Below, piece by piece: positions 22,925-31,567 of a DNA stretch of 64,000 nt; within the stretch, counting starts at the first letter, position 1; every line of letters begins with the position of its first letter. Below the pieces are notes generated by a model, which was given only the letters and a program-made list of their open reading frames with translations, had not been told where the DNA came from and did no database searches. The stretch is from [Clostridium] asparagiforme DSM 15981. Lineage in GTDB: Bacteria; Bacillota; Clostridia; Lachnospirales; Lachnospiraceae. The stretch is from contig CP102272.1 of NCBI GenBank assembly GCA_025149125.1, forward strand, positions 2,232,001 through 2,296,000. The letters run 5' to 3'. The position numbers and the translations under genes were made by a program.

Positions 22925-23851
22925 ATGAAATTAATTGGAACAAAACGGAAAATTCGCAGCGGAAGACAGACCGCGATGTATGTGTCGCGGGTCAGCATTG
23001 CGATCAATCTTGTGCTGTCCGCGTTCAAGCTGTTCGCGGGCGTGGCCGCACATTCCGGAGCCATGATTTCCGACGGGATTCACACGGCTTCAGACGTGCT
23101 CAGCACCTTGATTGTGATGGCCGGGGTGGCGATGGCGGACCGCCAGTCCGACAAGGAACATCCCTACGGCCACGAGCGCATGGAATGCGTGGCCGCGGTC
23201 CTGCTGGCCGCGGTGCTGTTTGCCACCGGGGCGGGAGTGGGCATGGAGGCGGTGAAAACCGTTGTGGTCCGGCGCGCGGGCGGTCTGGCGGTTCCGGGCG
23301 GTCTGGCGCTGATAGCGGCGGTGGTATCCATTGTGGTGAAAGAGTGGATGTACTGGTATACCAGGGCTGCGGCCAGGAAGATCGATTCCCAGGCGCTGAT
23401 GGCGGACGCCTGGCATCATCGCTCGGACGCCCTCTCCTCCGTGGGTGCCCTGGTGGGAATCGCCGGGGCCAGGATGGGGATCGCGGTGTTGGACCCGGTG
23501 GCCAGCCTGGTGATCTGTATCTTTATTGTGAAGGCCGCAGCGGGGATTTTCCGGGACGCGGTGGACCGGATGGTGGATAAATCCTGCGATGACGGCACGG
23601 TGGAGGCTATGCGCAGGACGGCGCTGGGGACGGAACCGGTTCTGGGCGTCGACGATATCCGCACCCGCATGTTCGGACCGCGGGTCTATGTGGACATTGA
23701 GATTTCTGCGGACCCGTCCCTGCGCTTGGACCAGGCCCACGGCATCGCCCACCGGGTGCACGATGCCATCGAGGCGGAATTTCCCCAGGTCAAACACTGC
23801 ATGGTCCATGTGAACCCCTATGCCGGAGAACCGGAGGAAGGGGACGCTTAA
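22925..23851 (+). CDS. cation diffusion facilitator (CDF) family metal exporter
   Basis: 308 residues. Six membrane segments, then a cytoplasmic C-terminal domain. Metal-site signatures are in helices 2 and 5: DGIHTASDV (D and D) and AWHHRSDALSS (HxxxD). GHERME lies after helix 2-3. The tail (VYVDIEISADPSL ... HCMVHVNP) is the ferredoxin-like dimerisation domain. It exports Zn2+, Co2+, Ni2+, Fe2+ or Mn2+ in exchange for protons; metal selectivity is not clear from these residues. Start ATG behind GGGAGGGAGA. Confidence 0.93.
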   Translation: MKLIGTKRKIRSGRQTAMYVSRVSIAINLVLSAFKLFAGVAAHSGAMISDGIHTASDVLSTLIVMAGVAMADRQSDKEHPYGHERMECVAAVLLAAVLFATGAGVGMEAVKTVVVRRAGGLAVPGGLALIAAVVSIVVKEWMYWYTRAAARKIDSQALMADAWHHRSDALSSVGALVGIAGARMGIAVLDPVASLVICIFIVKAAAGIFRDAVDRMVDKSCDDGTVEAMRRTALGTEPVLGVDDIRTRMFGPRVYVDIEISADPSLRLDQAHGIAHRVHDAIEAEFPQVKHCMVHVNPYAGEPEEGDA

Positions 23852-23877
23852 AAAAGGACCGGTCAGCCGACCAGTCC
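23850..23877 (-). terminator. terminator overlapping the stop codon of the AEC gene
   Basis: On the minus strand GGACTGGTC-GGCT-GACCGGTCC (one G-U pair) is followed by T6. The hairpin contains the gene's own TGA stop and its T-run abuts the CDF stop. Confidence 0.75.
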
Positions 23878-24804
23878 CATTTCCCTGAGAACGAACACCC
23901 ATAAAAAGATTGTGATCACGGATACCGCGGTGCTCAAAACCACAAACTCGCCGGCCAGCTCGCCGTCTCCGCCCATATTCTCCGCCATGGAGTAGGAGGA
24001 GGCGGCGATGGGGGTGGCGAACATGGTGAAGAGGACGAAGCGCTCCAGGCTGTCAAAACCCAAAGCCAGCGCCAGGGCGAAGATCACGGCGGGTAGCAGC
24101 ACCAGTTTGACCGCCAGCGCAGGCACCAGATACCTGGCGTTGCCGCGGATGGAGGAAAAATGCATGGTGCCGCCCAGCACGAAGAGGGCTAAAGGGGTGG
24201 TCAGGTCCGCGAACTGCCCCACGGGCTTCTCCACACAGGCGGGCAGGCGTAACCCCAGAATAAAGGCCACAAATCCGGCGGCAGCGCCCAGAATCAGCGG
24301 GTTTGTGCACACATTTTTCAGCAGAACCGCAGGGCGGGGCTTTCCGCCGCGGAAGAGCTCCAAAATGAACACGGCGGTCACGTTGTAGATGGGAATGACG
24401 ATGGCGATCATCATGGACGCCAGGGTGGTTCCTCCCGCGCCGTAGATGCTGGCGGTCAGCGGGATGCCAAAGAGTACGAAGTTGCTGCGGTAGATGGCCT
24501 GGATAATCACGCCGCGCCGGGGATTTTCCCGGACCAGCCGGGGGACGGTAAGGAGCAGAACCGCCTGCAGGATCAGTATACCGGCGACGGCGAATACCAC
24601 CAGCTTTGGGTTTAACGTAAAACCGGTCTCGATTTTGTACAGGTTGTTGAACATCAGGATCGGAAAAAATGCCTTAAAAACCAGTTGGTTCAACCGGCCG
24701 AGGAAGGCTTCGTCGGCCAGGCCGCTGCGCCGGACTCCGTAGCCGAAGGAAATGTAGATCAGGAAGGGGACGACGGCATTTACTGCCACTAGAAAGCTGC
24801 TCAT
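23863..24804 (-). CDS. AEC (auxin efflux carrier)-family transporter
   Basis: 313 residues, ten hydrophobic segments. Typical family features are PFLIYISFGYGVRRSG at the N-terminus, the FGIPLTASIYG break in the middle, and FATPIAASSYSMAENMGGD in the second repeat. Bacterial members carry malate, malonate or related organic acids. Start ATG at 24804 has GGAG nine bases upstream; a TTG five codons earlier would overlap that site. Promoter TTGCAG-N17-TATAAT on the minus strand at 24901-24873. It is convergent with the CDF exporter and divergent from the HAD gene. Confidence 0.9.
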   Translation of the reverse strand: MSSFLVAVNAVVPFLIYISFGYGVRRSGLADEAFLGRLNQLVFKAFFPILMFNNLYKIETGFTLNPKLVVFAVAGILILQAVLLLTVPRLVRENPRRGVIIQAIYRSNFVLFGIPLTASIYGAGGTTLASMMIAIVIPIYNVTAVFILELFRGGKPRPAVLLKNVCTNPLILGAAAGFVAFILGLRLPACVEKPVGQFADLTTPLALFVLGGTMHFSSIRGNARYLVPALAVKLVLLPAVIFALALALGFDSLERFVLFTMFATPIAASSYSMAENMGGDGELAGEFVVLSTAVSVITIFLWVFVLREMGLVG

Positions 24805-24872
24805 CTGTGAATTCTCCAATTTCTAATGTCTCGTTTCGTGGCGGTGAGGGGACCGCACGGTTACATATGTTT

Positions 24873-24901
24873 ATTATAGAAGCTGCGGGGAGAAACTGCA
24901 A
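24873..24901 (-). promoter_or_regulatory. sigma-A promoter of the AEC gene
   Basis: Minus strand: TTGCAG (24901-24896), 17-bp spacer, TATAAT (24878-24873). Confidence 0.65.
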
Positions 24902-24957
24902 TCTGTTTTTTGAAGGCCGTGGAGCGCGCAGATCGGTGCGCAGATACTACTTTTTGC

Positions 24958-24986
24958 TTTGCAAAACACTGCGGTGATGGTAAGAT
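24958..24986 (+). promoter_or_regulatory. sigma-A promoter of the HAD gene
   Basis: TTTGCA (24958-24963), 17-bp spacer, TAAGAT (24981-24986), 59 bp before the start codon. Confidence 0.5.
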
Positions 24987-25044
24987 AGATAGGACACATG
25001 GCCGGAGCGGGGAACGAACGCGCCGGGCAGAAGGAGGACAGGTG

Positions 25045-25854
25045 ATGACAGGACATTTTAAAATCATATTCAGCGATATCGACGGGACGCTGCTGGACAG
25101 CCAAAACCGGGTGCCGGTAAAAACCAGGGAAGCGATCCTTGAGCTGGAGCAGCGGGGAATTCCGTTTGTGCTGATCTCGGCGCGCAGCCCGGAGGGGATG
25201 GAGCCGATTAAGCGGGAGTTGGGGAATCATGCGCCGATGGTGAGTTATTGCAGTGGACAGATTTTAGATGCGGACGGAAATATACTCTCAGAAAAGATGA
25301 TTCAATTCGAGCGGGCGGTTGCAATGAAGGACATGTTTGATCGGGAATATCCGCAGCTTAGCTGCAGTACCTACGGCGGCAGCAAATGGATTGTGGATGA
25401 CGATCAGAATGCGTGGGTGCGCGGTGAGGAGGCTATCACCGGCCTCAAGGCCTCCGTAGGATCTGTGGCGGAACAATTTGCAGCTTTGGGTGGCGTACAT
25501 AAATTTTTGCTGATGGGAGAGCCGCGGGAAATCCGCAGCGCGCAGGAGCGAATCCGCCAGGTATGCCCGGATTTGTTTATGGTGGCTTCCAAGCCTGAAT
25601 ATTTAGAGATTATGGAGGGGACGGTAAAAAAGTCAGCGGGTCTTTGCTGGCTATGTTCCCATTTTGGAATACCGGTTGAGGAATCCATCGCGTTTGGCGA
25701 TGGTTTAAATGACGTAGATATGCTCCAGGCCGCGGGAAGAGGCTACGCCATGGCCAACGCCCCCGCGGAGGTGCGGGAGCGCGTGGCCCATACGGCCCCG
25801 GACAATGACCACGAGGGGATTCTGGTCGTTTTGCAGGAGCTTTTTGACCTGTGA
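25045..25854 (+). CDS. Cof-type HAD-IIB sugar-phosphatase family protein
   Basis: 269 residues. HAD motif I DIDGTLLDS (nucleophile D11), motif II SARS, motif III lysine in VKKSAG, motif IV GDGLNDVDML, and a C2 cap of the Cof type between. These enzymes dephosphorylate sugar phosphates, pyridoxal phosphate or FMN, with broad specificity. The ATG at 25045 follows AAGGAGGACAGG. The middle part (25200-25700) is less GC-rich than its neighbours but still in frame. Probably monocistronic or linked to the gene at 25898. Confidence 0.9.
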   Translation: MTGHFKIIFSDIDGTLLDSQNRVPVKTREAILELEQRGIPFVLISARSPEGMEPIKRELGNHAPMVSYCSGQILDADGNILSEKMIQFERAVAMKDMFDREYPQLSCSTYGGSKWIVDDDQNAWVRGEEAITGLKASVGSVAEQFAALGGVHKFLLMGEPREIRSAQERIRQVCPDLFMVASKPEYLEIMEGTVKKSAGLCWLCSHFGIPVEESIAFGDGLNDVDMLQAAGRGYAMANAPAEVRERVAHTAPDNDHEGILVVLQELFDL

Positions 25855-25897
25855 CCGCGGCCGGGCCCCGCAGTAAAACAGAGGGAGGATGTATCAT

Positions 25898-26953
25898 ATG
25901 AACGACACGGAAACATTGTTGGAGCAATGGTCCCCGCTCTGCAACATGCAGGCGTTTGTGGAAGCCAATGACAGCGCGGTCTATTTCTATCTCTGGATCT
26001 ATCCGGGCACGGAGATGGCGGAGATAAGGAGCTGCTGGGTGTGCAACCGCCGGCCGGCCATGGAAGAGATGGATTACGCCGCCATGGACAGCGGGGAAGC
26101 GCCCCGGATGCCGCTGGAATTCGTGGATCACGATCCCGGGGGCATAGAGCTGGATTGGGACAGGCTGTCCATTGTCTGGTTCGAGGAGGGGGACGCAGCC
26201 TTTCTCTTCGAGGGAGGGCGGATGATTGCGGCGATTCCAGGCTGGGCGGGAGAGGATTTCCCGGGGTATTCCCTGTTTGCCAGGGGGATGGGGCCCTTTG
26301 CCTGGGAGCTGAAAACGGCCCTTCCGGCCCTGTCCCTGAGGGCAGACCGCAGCCGCGCCTACTGGGAGGCTATGGAGGGCGATTATTTCCAGGAGCTTCA
26401 GGGGGAGCAGCTGGCGGCGCTGGAAGACTATTTCGGGCCCCACCGGCAGTATTTCGCCATCGACGGCGGACAGTTTCCGCCCCGGGCGCTGGTTACCGGG
26501 GAGAAGGGCGGGAACCGCTACGCCTTCACACTGGGAAACGGCGCGCTGTCCCAGCCGAAGATTGAGCAGTATTTCCAGGAGGATTCGTGGAAATACCGCC
26601 GGTTCGAGCTGGGGATCGCGTTTCCGCCCGGCACGGACGAGGGCAGGGCGCGGGCCATGCTCAGCTACGTGGCGGCTCAGGCGGCTCTTCCCTGGCGGGA
26701 GATCGGATGGCTGGGGCACGGGCACACGATTCCCTGCGAGGCCGCGCCGGGCTACGCCGCCGTGCTGCTGCTGAATCCCGCCCTGTGTCCGGTGGACCGT
26801 GGACCGTCCTACCCGGATTTTATGGGCGAGCCGGTGAACCTGCTGTGGGTCATGCTGCTGACAGCCGGGGAGTATGAGGACGTGATGGAACATGGAGAAG
26901 AGGGGATTCTCGCACGAAAGGGCCGAGAGGCGGCGGGGTGGAACCTGATCTAG
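25898..26953 (+). CDS. suppressor-of-fused (SUFU)-like domain protein
   Basis: 351 residues, soluble, acidic. The C-terminal third (AAQAALPWREIGWLGHGHTI ... LLNPALCPVD ... NLLWVMLLTAGEYEDVMEHGEEGI) has the pattern of the bacterial SUFU fold, where the last conserved stretch is a hydrophobic strand followed by E-Y/F and a helix. The N-terminal ~170 residues are not recognised. In bacteria SUFU proteins are often immunity or polymorphic-toxin accessory proteins, but no toxin gene is next to it. ATG at 25898 is preferred because GGGAGG lies nine bases upstream. The family call is moderate. Confidence 0.55.
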   Translation: MNDTETLLEQWSPLCNMQAFVEANDSAVYFYLWIYPGTEMAEIRSCWVCNRRPAMEEMDYAAMDSGEAPRMPLEFVDHDPGGIELDWDRLSIVWFEEGDAAFLFEGGRMIAAIPGWAGEDFPGYSLFARGMGPFAWELKTALPALSLRADRSRAYWEAMEGDYFQELQGEQLAALEDYFGPHRQYFAIDGGQFPPRALVTGEKGGNRYAFTLGNGALSQPKIEQYFQEDSWKYRRFELGIAFPPGTDEGRARAMLSYVAAQAALPWREIGWLGHGHTIPCEAAPGYAAVLLLNPALCPVDRGPSYPDFMGEPVNLLWVMLLTAGEYEDVMEHGEEGILARKGREAAGWNLI

Positions 26954-26977
26954 GATATAAGCAAATCGAAAGACCTT

Positions 26978-27024
26978 AAGCGCCGTCCGGCAGCTGGATT
27001 TCAGTTGCCGGGCGGCGCTTTTTT
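26978..27024 (+). terminator. rho-independent terminator
   Basis: AAGCGCCGTCCGGCAGCTG pairs with CAGTTGCCGGGCGGCGCTT (two G-U pairs), with a T6 tail. Confidence 0.85.
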
Positions 27025-27318
27025 GAATGCAATGGGCCGCTGGCGCAGCCTGTGGGCGATTGTTGCCGGATCATACACCGCGTCCACGCTCTCACAAACA
27101 TATTTCATGCCGGAATCCCGCGATTCCCAGCCCCGCAATGTGGAAAATTTTGTCCTCTTTTGGGGACAAAAATTAATTCTTTACCAGATATGCTAGAATG
27201 CTGCTAAGCTTTGTTTTAAAGGGTTTTCAAAGCGTTTTTCCTGTGTTAGAATCCCCATCGAAATGGTTCCGCCGGGGAGCGGGACCGGATAGAAGCAATC
27301 ATCAGGAGGGATGAAACT
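27025..27318. promoter_or_regulatory. promoter/operator region of the TRAP operon
   Basis: After the terminator comes a 7-bp inverted repeat TTTGTCC-N8-GGACAAA (27149-27170), then two -10 candidates: TAGAAT at 27194-27199 and TTTTCA-N17-TAGAAT ending at 27252. The sequence around the second -35 (TTTTCAAAGCGTTTTTC) is weakly cre-like. The start codon has ATCAGGAGGGATG upstream. No ORF supported in 27025-27318. Confidence 0.5.
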
Positions 27319-28362
27319 ATGAGGAGGAAACTGACAAAAGTATTGTCACTGGCCTGCTGCGCTGCGCTTGCGTGCCTGACCTTAAGCGGCTGCGGGAGCA
27401 CCCAGGAAAAGAGAACCATCCGGATCGGTCACAACCAGTCCACCAACCATCCGACCCACCTCGCGCTCACGGCGTTTCAGGATTTTATCAATGAAAAGCT
27501 GGGGGACAAGTACGTGGTGGAGGTGTACCCCAGCGAGCTTTTGGGGTCCCAGACGGACATGGTGCAGCTGACCCAGACCGGAGCCATCGACTTCTGCGTG
27601 GCCAGTAACGCCATACTGGAGACATTCAGCAAGAACTACGAAATTTTCAATCTGCCCTATCTGTTCGCCAGCCCCGAGGCCTACCACAAGGCCATGGACG
27701 ATCCGAACGTGACGGAGCCGATCTTCGATTCCACCAAGAAGGCGGGCTTTACGGCAGTGACCTGGCTGGACGCGGGCACCCGGAACTTCTACACCATCAA
27801 CAAACCCATTGAGAAGCCCGGGGACTTGAAGGGACTCAAGATCCGCGTACAGCAGTCCCCGACCAACATCGAGATGATGCGGCTGCTTGGCGGTTCCGCC
27901 ACGCCCATGGGGTTTGGCGACGTCTACACGGCGCTCCAGTCCGGGATCATCGACGGGGCGGAGAACAATGAGATGGCCCTGACCGACAACGGCCACGGCG
28001 ATATTTGCAAATACTATTCCTACGACATGCACCAGATGGTGCCGGACATCCTGATCGGCAACAACGCCTTCATGGAAAGCCTGTCCGAGGAGGACCGGGC
28101 CGTGTTCGAGGAGGGCTTTAAGCTGGTGAACCAGGTGGAGCGGGAAGAGTGGGTGAAGGCCGTGGAGAACGCCAAGGAGCGGGCGCAGAACGACCAGCAG
28201 GTGCAGTTTGTGTACCCGGACCAGCAGCCCTTTGTGGAGGCGTGCAGGCCGCTGCACGAGACCGTGATCGGCAACAATCCGGCGCTGCAGCCCATCTATG
28301 ATCAGATTCAGGTCTACAATCTTCAGTATCCGGCGGATACAAAGACAGGGGGGGACAAGTGA
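27319..28362 (+). CDS. dctP: TRAP transporter substrate-binding lipoprotein (DctP family)
   Basis: 347 residues. A lipoprotein signal peptide with lipobox LSGC (cysteine about residue 25) anchors it outside the membrane. The DctP fold features are a GHNQSTNHPTH start, SQTDMVQLTQTGAIDF, the conserved arginine in GLKIRVQQS and the hinge-strand GFGDVYTALQSGIIDGAEN. Ligands of the family are C4-dicarboxylates, keto acids and sugar acids; which one is not visible. First gene of dctPQM; its stop overlaps dctQ. Confidence 0.94.
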   Translation: MRRKLTKVLSLACCAALACLTLSGCGSTQEKRTIRIGHNQSTNHPTHLALTAFQDFINEKLGDKYVVEVYPSELLGSQTDMVQLTQTGAIDFCVASNAILETFSKNYEIFNLPYLFASPEAYHKAMDDPNVTEPIFDSTKKAGFTAVTWLDAGTRNFYTINKPIEKPGDLKGLKIRVQQSPTNIEMMRLLGGSATPMGFGDVYTALQSGIIDGAENNEMALTDNGHGDICKYYSYDMHQMVPDILIGNNAFMESLSEEDRAVFEEGFKLVNQVEREEWVKAVENAKERAQNDQQVQFVYPDQQPFVEACRPLHETVIGNNPALQPIYDQIQVYNLQYPADTKTGGDK

Positions 28363-28892
28363 TGAAACAGTTGCGAAACGCATTGACACATTTACTGAAC
28401 GGCCTGGCGGGCGTAAGCTTTTTGGCCATGGTCGTTCTGACCTGCTGGCAGGTTGTCACACGGTATCTGCTGCAAAATCCCTCCTCCTGGTCCGAGGAAC
28501 TGGTGTCCTACCTGTTCGCCTGGATGGCTCTGTTGGGAGCCAGCCTGGTGACCAGCGAGCGGGGACACATGAATATCCCGGTCATCGTGGAGCGGCTGCC
28601 CGGCGGCCTTAAGACGGCATTTTCCGTCTTTGCTGAGCTGGTGGCCTTCGCCTTCTCCGCCGTCATCCTGGTGCTCGGCGGCGTCCAGATCACCAGTCTG
28701 GCCATGGGACAGATGACTTCCTCCCTCGGGGTTGCCATCGGCGTGTTCTACATCGTGCTGCCGCTGTGCGGAGTGCTGAACATGGTTTACACGGCTATGA
28801 ATATCTACGACATCGTCAAGGGAAATATCCCCGTTCTGCCCACCAGCGAGGAGGACAGCCTGGTGGACAATCTGAAAAAGGAGGAGGCGTAA
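28362..28892 (+). CDS. dctQ: TRAP transporter small permease (DctQ family)
   Basis: 176 residues, four membrane segments, with the DctQ signature WSEELVSYLFAWMALLGASL about residue 45-65. The start ATG overlaps the dctP stop (ATGA). It joins with the large permease to form the Na+-driven channel. Confidence 0.92.
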   Translation: MKQLRNALTHLLNGLAGVSFLAMVVLTCWQVVTRYLLQNPSSWSEELVSYLFAWMALLGASLVTSERGHMNIPVIVERLPGGLKTAFSVFAELVAFAFSAVILVLGGVQITSLAMGQMTSSLGVAIGVFYIVLPLCGVLNMVYTAMNIYDIVKGNIPVLPTSEEDSLVDNLKKEEA

Positions 28893-28895
28893 ATT

Positions 28896-30200
28896 ATGGC
28901 AATGGAGTCTTTGGCAATCATTATACTTGTGTTGGCGGTGCTGCTGATCGCAGGGGTCCCGATCTCCTATGCGATTGGAATTTCCGCCCTGGCCGCCATC
29001 GTGCAGATGGTATCGCTGGACGTGTCCGTGCTGACCGCGGCCCAGAGAACCTTTGTGGGCATGAGCAAATTCAGCCTGACGGCCATCCCCTTTTTCGTCC
29101 TGGCGGGCAACCTGATGAACCAGGGCGGCATCGCCAAACGGCTGGTGGATTTTGTGCTGGCTATCTTAGGCAAGCTTCCCGGTGCCCTGCTGGTGACCAA
29201 CGTGGGCGCCAACGCGCTGTTCGGCGCGATCTCCGGTTCCGCCTCCGCAGCCGCGGCCGCCGTGGGCAGCATGGTCCAGGAGGGGGAGGACAAACAGGGG
29301 TATGAGCGGGCCGTCTGCGCCGCAACCAACGGATCAAGCGCCCCCTCGGGCCTTCTGATCCCGCCCAGCAATGCGCTCATCACCTACTCCCTGGTTTCCG
29401 GGGGAACCTCCGTGGCGGCTCTGTTTCTGGCCGGATACATCCCTGGAATTCTCTGGGCCATCTGCTGCGTGGTGGTGGCGGTGATCATCGCCCGCAAGAA
29501 GGGGTATGCGGGCACTCCGGGGAAATTTGACTGGAAGCAGCTGGGAATCGCCACCTTAAAGGCCATTCCCGCCCTGTCCCTGATCGTGGTGGTCATCGGC
29601 GGAATCATCGCAGGAGTGTTCACCGCCACCGAGGGCTCAGCCATCGCCGTGGTCTACGCCCTGGTACTGGGCATCTGCTACCGGAACATTACCTGGAAAA
29701 GCTTTTGGAAGATTCTGGTAGACAGCGCCAAGATGAGCGGCATGATCGTGTTCCTCATCGGCGTTTCCAACATCCTGGGATGGGTGATGGCCTTCACCCA
29801 GATCCCCCAGGCCATCAGCGCGGCGCTTCTGGGCATGACCAACAGCCCGGTGATCATCCTGTTAATCATGAACGTGATCCTGCTGATCGCGGGCACCTTT
29901 ATGGACGTGACGCCCGCCATCCTGATCTTCACCCCGCTGTTTCTGCCCATTGTCAGGACCTTTGGCATGCACCCCGTGCAGTTCGGCCTGATCCTGGTGT
30001 ACAACCTGTGTATCGGAAACATTACGCCCCCGGTGGGCAACACCCTGTTTGTGGCCATCAAGGTGGGAAAGACCTCTCTGGCCAAGGTGATGCCCTATAT
30101 GCTGATGTACTACGCCTCCATCCTGGTAGGCCTGGTGTTAGTGACCTACATACCGGCGGTCAGCATGGCGCTGCCGACCATGGCCGGGCTGATCAAATAA
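28896..30200 (+). CDS. dctM: TRAP transporter large permease (DctM family)
   Basis: 434 residues, about twelve membrane segments. DctM motifs: AIPFFVLAGNLMNQGGIAKRL, GAISGSASAAAAAVGS, SAPSGLLIPPSNALI and NITPPVGNTLFV. It is the Na+-coupled translocation subunit. 3 bp after dctQ with AAAAAGGAGGAGGCG as ribosome site. No metabolic enzyme follows in the operon, so the substrate cannot be deduced by context. Confidence 0.94.
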   Translation: MAMESLAIIILVLAVLLIAGVPISYAIGISALAAIVQMVSLDVSVLTAAQRTFVGMSKFSLTAIPFFVLAGNLMNQGGIAKRLVDFVLAILGKLPGALLVTNVGANALFGAISGSASAAAAAVGSMVQEGEDKQGYERAVCAATNGSSAPSGLLIPPSNALITYSLVSGGTSVAALFLAGYIPGILWAICCVVVAVIIARKKGYAGTPGKFDWKQLGIATLKAIPALSLIVVVIGGIIAGVFTATEGSAIAVVYALVLGICYRNITWKSFWKILVDSAKMSGMIVFLIGVSNILGWVMAFTQIPQAISAALLGMTNSPVIILLIMNVILLIAGTFMDVTPAILIFTPLFLPIVRTFGMHPVQFGLILVYNLCIGNITPPVGNTLFVAIKVGKTSLAKVMPYMLMYYASILVGLVLVTYIPAVSMALPTMAGLIK

Positions 30201-30216
30201 TCATCCATGAAAAATG

Positions 30217-30252
30217 TTTGCCCGTCTGCTGTGAAAAGCAGGCGGGCAAATT
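30217..30252. terminator. bidirectional terminator between dctM and the LysE gene
   Basis: TTTGCCCGTCTGCT / AGCAGGCGGGCAAA, one G-U pair, short T/A tails on both sides. Confidence 0.7.
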
Positions 30253-30258
30253 GCGATG

Positions 30259-30840
30259 CTAATGAAAGATTGCAAGGGCGCAGTAGACCAAAAGAAGGGC
30301 CATCACGGTATTGACCGGTTTGGCGTGCCTGGAAAAGAATTTGCAGAACGCGGCACCAAACACTGCCCATATAAAACAACCGGAGGCTCCGATCAGGGAG
30401 AGTATGACGGCGAACCCGGCTAAGGACAGCGTTGTCTGGTATACGGGCAATATGTACAGGGACATTGCCGTGATCGCATAGATATAGATTTTAGGATTCG
30501 CAAACTGGAGTACCATACCCGAAAGAAAGCCGGTCTCCTTTCCGCCTCCGGTTTCTAAGTCCGCAGAGCTTTTCCAGACTTTCCGGGCCAGATACAGCAT
30601 GTAGGCCGCGCCCAGCATCTGCATGATGATTTTCACTTTTGGAAGCAGTGAATAGAGCGTCGCGCTGAAGGCCGTGCAGAGGAACATAACCGCTGTAAAA
30701 CCGGCCAGAATCCCAAAGAGAAAGCGCAGGCTCCGCCGGAAACCCAGCCGGATGGCATTGCTCATCGCGAGGAGATTGTTCGCTCCCGGCGTGTAGGCGG
30801 TGATAAAACAGTAAATTAAAAAATCATATAAATGAAACAT
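30259..30840 (-). CDS. LysE/RhtB-family amino-acid exporter
   Basis: 193 residues, six membrane segments. The family N-terminus with YTPGANNLLAMSNAIRLGFRRS is present, as is QFANPKIYIYAITAMSLYI in the middle. It exports amino acids such as homoserine, threonine, lysine or cysteine. The start ATG at 30840 has AAAGGGG seven bases upstream; the ORF extends 17 codons farther but without ribosome site. Divergent from an XRE-cupin regulator, with palindromic operators between, the standard arrangement for a regulator controlling its exporter. Confidence 0.92.
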   Translation of the reverse strand: MFHLYDFLIYCFITAYTPGANNLLAMSNAIRLGFRRSLRFLFGILAGFTAVMFLCTAFSATLYSLLPKVKIIMQMLGAAYMLYLARKVWKSSADLETGGGKETGFLSGMVLQFANPKIYIYAITAMSLYILPVYQTTLSLAGFAVILSLIGASGCFIWAVFGAAFCKFFSRHAKPVNTVMALLLVYCALAIFH

Positions 30841-30900
30841 ATCTGACCCCTTTCTGGTGCGTTCATGGACAAGGTTCCTCTTTACAAACATTTTTTAAAA

Positions 30901-30970
30901 TTGTATAATGATACAAAAAGAATATTATATCGCACATGTACAATATAATAATACAATATGTGCGATATAA
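30901..30970. promoter_or_regulatory. divergent operator region: two inverted repeats
   Basis: TTGTATAATGATACAA (30901-30916) and a long-armed repeat TTATATCGCACAT (30925-30937) / ATGTGCGATATAA (30958-30970) separated by 20 bp that holds further TACAAT/ATACAAT half-sites and -10-like TATAAT. Likely binding sites of the XRE-cupin protein, covering both promoters. Confidence 0.65.
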
Positions 30971-30993
30971 TGTCAATGGAGAGGAGCGCTTTT

Positions 30994-31545
30994 TTGGATC
31001 AGATGAATCAAATCGTCGCTAAGAATATTAAAAGGCTTCGCGAGGAGAGAAAACTGAGCATGGACGAACTATCGAAGCTGAGCGGCGTCAGCAAAAGCAT
31101 GCTCGCGCAGATTGAGCGGGGCGGCGGCAATCCAACCATATCCACCCTGTGGAAGATTTCAAATGGAATGAAGGTGCCCTTTGACGCGCTCACCGTGCGC
31201 CCCAAAAGTCCCTATGAACTGGTTAAAACATCGGACCTGCAGCCGCTGCTGGAGGACGGGGGAAAGGTGAAAAATTATTCCATTTTCCCGGATGATGAAA
31301 ACCGCAGGTTCGCGGTGTACTACCTGGAATTGGAGGAGGGGAGCTATTGGGAGTCAGAACCGCATCTGAAAGGGGCCGCGGAGTTTATTACCATATTTTC
31401 AGGAAAAATTGAAATCTGTACCGGAGGCAGGAGCTTTCAGGTGGAGAAAGGGGAAAGCATACGGTTTAAGGCCGACGCCGTCCATTCCTATAAAAATATC
31501 GGAGCGGAACCGGTGTTGCTGCACATGATCATTTACAATCCCTGA
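30994..31545 (+). CDS. XRE-family transcriptional regulator with C-terminal cupin domain
   Basis: 183 residues. Helix-turn-helix of the XRE type at residues 10-65 (NIKRLREERKLSMDELSKLSGVSKSMLAQIERG), cupin fold at about 110-183 (GAAEFITIFSGKIEI, VEKGESIRFKADAVHSY). TTG at 30994 is chosen as start because GAGAGGAG precedes it at proper distance; the upstream ATG at 30958 would lie inside the operator palindrome. Regulators of this class sense a small ligand through the cupin and often control amino-acid or polyamine efflux, in line with the divergent LysE gene. Confidence 0.9.
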   Translation: MDQMNQIVAKNIKRLREERKLSMDELSKLSGVSKSMLAQIERGGGNPTISTLWKISNGMKVPFDALTVRPKSPYELVKTSDLQPLLEDGGKVKNYSIFPDDENRRFAVYYLELEEGSYWESEPHLKGAAEFITIFSGKIEICTGGRSFQVEKGESIRFKADAVHSYKNIGAEPVLLHMIIYNP

Positions 31546-31567
31546 CTGTAGTTTGGAGAATAACGCT

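Noticed and set aside
22801..23580. 260-codon plus-strand frame overlapping the CDF gene start
   Set aside because: Gly/Arg-rich, no motif, and it overlaps the CDF frame, which carries the DxxxD/HxxxD metal sites and a good ribosome site.
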